Program-made: the position numbers and the translations under genes
DNA from: Curtobacterium sp. VKM Ac-2865
GTDB lineage: Bacteria > Actinomycetota > Actinomycetes > Actinomycetales > Microbacteriaceae
NCBI RefSeq assembly: GCF_015350905.1
Contig: NZ_JADKRZ010000001.1
Location: 806,001 to 870,000, forward strand
Reading direction: 5' to 3'
Length of the DNA: 64,000 nucleotides
The notes under the pieces: model-generated
Databases searched by the model: none
Told to the model about the DNA's origin: nothing
What the model saw: the letters and a program-made list of their open reading frames with translations, nothing else
Part shown: one piece after another, positions 59,937-64,000 of the stretch
Layout of the letters: each line of letters opens with the position of its first letter
Numbering within the stretch: the first letter of the stretch is position 1

Positions 59937-59964
59937 CGGAGCCCGGCCACCAGGCCGGGCTCCG
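59937..59964 (-). terminator. Terminator of leuS
   Basis: Perfect 12-bp stem CGGAGCCCGGCC/GGCCGGGCTCCG with an ACCA loop, 53 bases after the leuS stop on the minus strand and 14 before the comEA ATG. Confidence 0.75.
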
Positions 59965-60017
59965 AGAGACGACACCGTGGACGACCCCCGCCGTCCACTC
60001 AGGTGTGGAGGAGTCGA

Positions 60018-62573
60018 CTACCCCTTGATGGCGATGTTCACGAGCTTCGGCGCCCGCACGATGACCTTCACGACCTCCCGGTCGCCGATGTAGCGCTGCA
60101 CCGACTTCGACGCACGCGCCAGCCGCTCGAGCTCGTCGGCCTCGATCGACTTCGACACCTCGAACGAGTCCCGCACCTTGCCGTTGACCTGGACCACCGC
60201 GGTCAGGGTCTCCTGCACGAGCAGCGTCGGGTCGGCCTTGCGCCACCCGTACGTGGCGACCGAGGCGTCGTAGCCCAGCGTCTGCCACATCTCCTCGCCG
60301 GTGTACGGCGCGAAGACGCTGAGCCCGAGGGCCACGGTCTCCACGGCTTCACGCACGGCGGGGTCGCCGGCACCGGGCCCGCTGTCGATCGCCTTGCGCG
60401 TGACGTTCACCAGGTCCATCAGCCGCGCGATCACGACGTTGAACTTGAACGACTCCATCAGCCCTGGGGCGTCGGAGAGGAACCGGTGGGTGACCTGGCG
60501 GACGGCACGGTCGCCGTCGGCCCACACGGCGTCGGGCGCCGAGGTGACGTCCGTCGCCAGACGGTAGGCCCGCGCCAGGAACCGGGCCGAGGCGGCCGGG
60601 GAGACGTCCTCCCAGTTGATGTCGTCCTCCGGCGGACCGGCGAAGCCCATCACCAGGCGGATGGCGTCGACACCGTGGGCGTCGAGCTCGTCGCCGAGGG
60701 AGACGCCGCCCTTCGACTTCGACATCTTCGAGCCGCCCGAGAGCACCATGCCCTGGTTCAGCAGCGCCGAGAACGGCTCGGTGAAGTCGAGGTAGCCGAG
60801 GTCGAACAGGACCTTCGTGACGAAGCGCGCGTACAGCAGGTGCAGGATCGCGTGCTCGACGCCGCCGATGTACTGGTCGACCGGGGCCCACTTGTTCACG
60901 AGCGCCGGGTCGAAGGCCTGGGTGTCGTCGTTCGCGGACAGGAACCGCAGGAAGTACCACGACGAGTCGACGAACGTGTCCATCGTGTCGGCGTCGCGCT
61001 TGGCGGGGGTGCCGTCGACCGGGTTCGGCACGTTCACCCAGTCGGTCGCCCCGCCTAGCGGCGACGTGCCCTTCGGCTTCAGGTCGAGGCCCTCGGTGGG
61101 GGGCAGCACGACGGGCAGCTGGTCCTCAGGTACCGGGTACTCGGTGCCGTCCTCGCCGTGGATGATCGGGATCGGGGTGCCCCAGAAGCGCTGGCGGGAG
61201 ATCAGCCAGTCGCGCAGGCGGTACGTCTTCGCCGCGCGACCCGTCCCGCGCTCGTCGAGGAGCTTGATCGCCGCGGTGATCGCGTGCTGCTTGCTCATGC
61301 CGTCGAGCGGTCCGGAGTTGATCATGCGACCGGTGCCGGTCAGCGCCTGCCCCGTCGTGAGCGGGTCGAGCGAGGGGATGTCGAAGTCGTCGAGCGTCGC
61401 GCCCTCGGGGATCACCGGGATCGCGCCGGTGACGGCCGCGTTCGTGTCGACGACGACCTTCACGGGCAGGTCGAACGTCCGCGCGAAGTCGAGGTCACGC
61501 TGGTCGTGCGCCGGGACGGCCATGACCGCGCCGTGGCCGTAGTCGGCGAGCACGTAGTCGGCGGCCCAGATCGGCAGGCGCTCCCCCGTCAGCGGGTGGA
61601 TCGCGAAGCGGTCGAGCGGCACGCCGGTCTTCGGGCGGTCGGCGTTCTGCCGGTCGATCTCCGACGTCTTCTGCGTCGCCACCAGGTAGTCGTCGAAGGC
61701 CTGCCGGACAGACGGGGAAGCCGGAGCGACCAGCTCAGCCGCCAGGTCCGAGTCCGGCGCCACGACCAGGAACGTCACGCCGTGGATGGTGTCCGGCCGG
61801 GTGGTGAAGACGGTCACGGGCTCGTCGCGGCCCTCGATCACGAAGTCGACGTCGGCCCCGACCGAGCGGCCGATCCAGTTGCGCTGCATCGCGATGACCT
61901 TGGCGGGCCAGCGGCCCTCGAGCTGGTTCAGGTCGTCGAGCAGCCGGTCCGCGTACTCGGTGATCCCGAAGTACCACTGCGTCAGCTTCTTCTTGACGAC
62001 GACGGCGCCGGACCGGTCCGAGGTGCCGTCGGGCAGGACCTGCTCGTTCGCCAGCACGGTCTGGTCCACCGGGTCCCAGTTCACCCAGCTGTCCTTGCGG
62101 TAGGCCAGGCCTTTCTCGTACATCTTCAGGAACAGCCACTGGTTCCACTTGTAGTACTCGGGGTCCGAGGTGTGGATCTCCGTGGACCAGTCGAACGACG
62201 GCGCGTAGCGCTTGAACGACGCCTTCTGCTGCGCGATGTTCGCGTAGGTCCAGTCCTTCGGGTCGACGCCGCGCTTGATCGCCGCGTTCTCCGCGGGCAG
62301 GCCGAACGAGTCCCAGCCGATCGGGTGCAGGACGTTGAAGCCCTGCTGCCGCCAGTAGCGCGCCACGAAGTCGCCGAGCGCCCAGTTCTCCGCGTGGCCC
62401 ATGTGCAGGTCCCCCGACGGGTACGGGAACATCTCGAGGATGTACTTCCGCGGACGACGGTCGTCAGGGTCGGCGGTGAAGAGGCCGAGCGCTTCCCAGC
62501 GCCCCTGCCACTTGTCCTGGATGCGACGGAAGTCGTAGGCGTTCGGGTCCTCGACGTGCTGCTCGTTGGTCAC
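60018..62573 (-). CDS. leuS: Leucine--tRNA ligase
   Basis: 851-residue class I synthetase charging tRNA-Leu. Signature HMGH in [20 protein letters not shown], the CP1 editing domain (residues about 225-430, with [19 protein letters not shown] and [16 protein letters not shown]), the KMSKS loop in [21 protein letters not shown], and the anticodon and C-terminal domains. GTG 62573 is chosen: GAGAG lies upstream and the family sequence starts soon after; a longer frame to 62633 would overlap the -10 box. The leader is about 50 bases, with no T-box or leader peptide seen. Confidence 0.96.
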   Translation of the reverse strand: MTNEQHVEDPNAYDFRRIQDKWQGRWEALGLFTADPDDRRPRKYILEMFPYPSGDLHMGHAENWALGDFVARYWRQQGFNVLHPIGWDSFGLPAENAAIKRGVDPKDWTYANIAQQKASFKRYAPSFDWSTEIHTSDPEYYKWNQWLFLKMYEKGLAYRKDSWVNWDPVDQTVLANEQVLPDGTSDRSGAVVVKKKLTQWYFGITEYADRLLDDLNQLEGRWPAKVIAMQRNWIGRSVGADVDFVIEGRDEPVTVFTTRPDTIHGVTFLVVAPDSDLAAELVAPASPSVRQAFDDYLVATQKTSEIDRQNADRPKTGVPLDRFAIHPLTGERLPIWAADYVLADYGHGAVMAVPAHDQRDLDFARTFDLPVKVVVDTNAAVTGAIPVIPEGATLDDFDIPSLDPLTTGQALTGTGRMINSGPLDGMSKQHAITAAIKLLDERGTGRAAKTYRLRDWLISRQRFWGTPIPIIHGEDGTEYPVPEDQLPVVLPPTEGLDLKPKGTSPLGGATDWVNVPNPVDGTPAKRDADTMDTFVDSSWYFLRFLSANDDTQAFDPALVNKWAPVDQYIGGVEHAILHLLYARFVTKVLFDLGYLDFTEPFSALLNQGMVLSGGSKMSKSKGGVSLGDELDAHGVDAIRLVMGFAGPPEDDINWEDVSPAASARFLARAYRLATDVTSAPDAVWADGDRAVRQVTHRFLSDAPGLMESFKFNVVIARLMDLVNVTRKAIDSGPGAGDPAVREAVETVALGLSVFAPYTGEEMWQTLGYDASVATYGWRKADPTLLVQETLTAVVQVNGKVRDSFEVSKSIEADELERLARASKSVQRYIGDREVVKVIVRAPKLVNIAIKG

Positions 62574-62632
62574 GGGGCTCTCAATCGGTCTGGAGGCGCG
62601 GTGCAGGTCGCGCGGACGTGCGCCGGTCCCCA

Positions 62633-62638
62633 AGATTA
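62633..62638 (-). promoter_or_regulatory. Probable -10 box of leuS
   Basis: Minus strand TAATCT in an otherwise GC-rich gap, 60 bases before the leuS GTG. No clear -35 box at the normal distance. Confidence 0.45.
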
Positions 62639-62673
62639 CAAGGCCGGTGCGGCGGTGCGGGACACGGGAGCGC

Positions 62674-64000
62674 TCAGGCCACGATGCGGCCGTGCCGCAT
62701 CCGCATCGTCCTGGTCACGAGCTCGGCCGGCACCGGCACGTGGGACACGACCAGAACGGTGCGCCCCGCGGCCTGGGCCGTGGCGACGAGGTCGCGGAGC
62801 AGCGCGTCGCCGAGGTCGGGGTCGATGTCGGCCGTCGGTTCGTCGAGGACGAGCACGGGGAACGCGTGCAGCAGGGCACGGGCCAGTGCCAGCCGGTGCG
62901 CCTGCCCGCCGGACAGCAACCCGCCGCGCTCCCCCACACCGGCGTCGAGGCCGCCCCGCCGCTCGACCCAGTCGCCGAGTCCGACCCGCGCCAGGACGTC
63001 GAGGAGTTCCTGGTCGGTGGCGGACTCCTTCGCGAAGAGCAGGTTCTGCCGGACCGACTGGTCGAACACGAACGGGTCCTGCTCGATCAGGCCGACGCGG
63101 GCGCGGACGGCGTCGGGGTGCATCGAGCGGGCCTCCACGCCGTCGAGCGTGTACGACCCCTCGTGGTCGACGAACCGGACCAGGGCGTCCACGAGGGTCG
63201 ACTTCCCCGCGCCGCTCGGGCCTTCGAGCACGACGACCTCGCCCGGCGCGAGGGTGAACGTGGCCCCGTCGACCGCGGCGACCTCGGACCCGGGCCAGCG
63301 CACGGTCAGGTCCCGGACCGCCAGCGTGACCGGGCCGTCGAGCACCAGGTCCGCCGGTGCCGCCTCGGCGTCGGGCTCCGGCACGATGCCGGCGGGCGTG
63401 GTCGCCGGGACGACGCGCTCCACCCGGTCGGCCGCCGCCCGCACCCGACGCAGCGTGAGCACGGCGAGGGGGACGGTGCCGACGACCTCGAACAGGGCGA
63501 GGGGCACGAAGACCGCGAGTGCCCAGAGCGGACCGCTGAGCGCCCCGGACACGACGGCCGGCGCGCCGACGGCCAGGATCCCCACGACGGCACCGCCGCC
63601 GATGAGCCCGACGAGCGCTCCGACGAGGGCCTCGACGCTGGCACGACGCCGGACGGCGCGGGTCACCCGGGCGTCGAGCGCGTCGATGTGCGCGAGCCGG
63701 TCGTCGAGCGTGCCGTACGCGGCGAAGACGTCGAGCGTCCGGACGGTGTCGAGCACCAGGTCGGCGACCCGGCCCCGGTCCGCCGCGGTCTCAGCGTCGC
63801 TGCGCCGGGCGATCGACGCCGTCACGACGGACCCGAGCGCCGCGGCGACGACGAGCGCGACGAGCAGGACGAGCGCTGCCGGCACCGACACCAGCCCGAC
63901 CGCCACGACCGACAGCACCGCCGTGACGCCCGCGGACACGAGCGGCCCGACGACCCGGATCGGCAGGTCCTGCAACCGGTCGGTGTCGGTCACGAGCCGC
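62674..64000 (-). CDS. cydC: Thiol reductant ABC exporter subunit CydC, N-terminal part outside window
   Basis: Half-transporter that exports cysteine/glutathione-type reductants, needed for cytochrome bd assembly. Visible are about 440 codons: a segment beginning [18 protein letters not shown], the CydC hallmark between helices; three to four membrane helices; and the ATPase domain with [51 protein letters not shown] and VVSHVPVP. The switch His is present. The signature is LSGGQ. The GTG at 63993 is an internal Val, so the gene continues beyond the window. cydD or cydAB should lie upstream. Confidence 0.85.
   Translation of the reverse strand, partial: RLVTDTDRLQDLPIRVVGPLVSAGVTAVLSVVAVGLVSVPAALVLLVALVVAAALGSVVTASIARRSDAETAADRGRVADLVLDTVRTLDVFAAYGTLDDRLAHIDALDARVTRAVRRRASVEALVGALVGLIGGGAVVGILAVGAPAVVSGALSGPLWALAVFVPLALFEVVGTVPLAVLTLRRVRAAADRVERVVPATTPAGIVPEPDAEAAPADLVLDGPVTLAVRDLTVRWPGSEVAAVDGATFTLAPGEVVVLEGPSGAGKSTLVDALVRFVDHEGSYTLDGVEARSMHPDAVRARVGLIEQDPFVFDQSVRQNLLFAKESATDQELLDVLARVGLGDWVERRGGLDAGVGERGGLLSGGQAHRLALARALLHAFPVLVLDEPTADIDPDLGDALLRDLVATAQAAGRTVLVVSHVPVPAELVTRTMRMRHGRIVA

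Noticed and set aside
62574..62673. T-box or leucine leader in front of leuS
   Set aside because: The gap is only 100 bases, with no specifier stem, T-box sequence or Leu-rich ORF.

Overview
This window is a high-GC (about 70%) chromosomal segment of an actinobacterium. Gene content and order fit Microbacteriaceae, with Curtobacterium as my best but unproven guess: aceE followed by a PucR-type FasR regulator and fabD-fabH-acpP-fabF, DUF3145 and DUF1684 proteins, the hrcA-dnaJ-rsmE-HIT-phoH-ybeY-corC-era run, and dus-dgt-dnaG. Almost everything is core housekeeping. No prophage, IS element, CRISPR array, rRNA or secondary-metabolite cluster was seen.

Layout. 1-7.5 kb (+): the end of aceE and the type II fatty-acid synthesis operon. 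7.7-12.8 kb (-): DUF3145, DUF1684, an AI-2E-type exporter, a CAU-anticodon tRNA, a GT4 glycosyltransferase and a DMT transporter. 12.8-14.2 kb: peptide deformylase, a lipoprotein and tRNA-Asn. 14.3-21.8 kb (-): an oligopeptide ABC uptake operon with a second, degenerate ATPase and a D-2-hydroxyacid dehydrogenase. 22.7-27.6 kb: dus-dgt-dnaG and a divergent YbaK deacylase. 27.7-32.3 kb: a DsbA-family oxidoreductase with a small coupled ORF, glycyl-tRNA synthetase, and a class V aminotransferase divergent from a LysR regulator. 32.4-36.3 kb (-): uppS, recO, and leuA with a leucine leader peptide. 36.4-40.6 kb (-): a two-component system and a MacB-like ABC pair. 40.6-47.8 kb (-): era, corC, ybeY, phoH, HIT, rsmE, dnaJ, and hrcA with a CIRCE operator. 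47.8-56.6 kb: DUF4870, hemW, HAD hydrolase, DUF1990, a small membrane protein, lepA, a class I aminotransferase, rpsT and holA. 55.9-64 kb (-): comEC, comEA, leuS and the 3' part of cydC.

Many minus-strand operons are joined by 4-base stop/start overlaps (TCAT or TCAC on the plus strand), so they are probably translationally coupled. Several promoters sit so close to their start codon that the transcripts are probably leaderless (def, lysR, the leuA leader peptide, the 51.0-kb membrane protein).

The unusual part is the intergenic DNA. It is dense in long, near-perfect inverted repeats: a 62-bp palindromic element present three times, a second stem-loop family with a conserved 12-base loop, a 47-bp perfect palindrome, a 138-bp direct repeat, short 19- and 24-bp tandem arrays, a dispersed GGAGGCTCG motif, and tandem copies of a tRNA 3' end. 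Other points worth attention are the leucine leader peptide upstream of leuA, the loss of a stop codon that lets comEC run 734 bp into holA in another frame, and hexanucleotide repeats in both competence genes.
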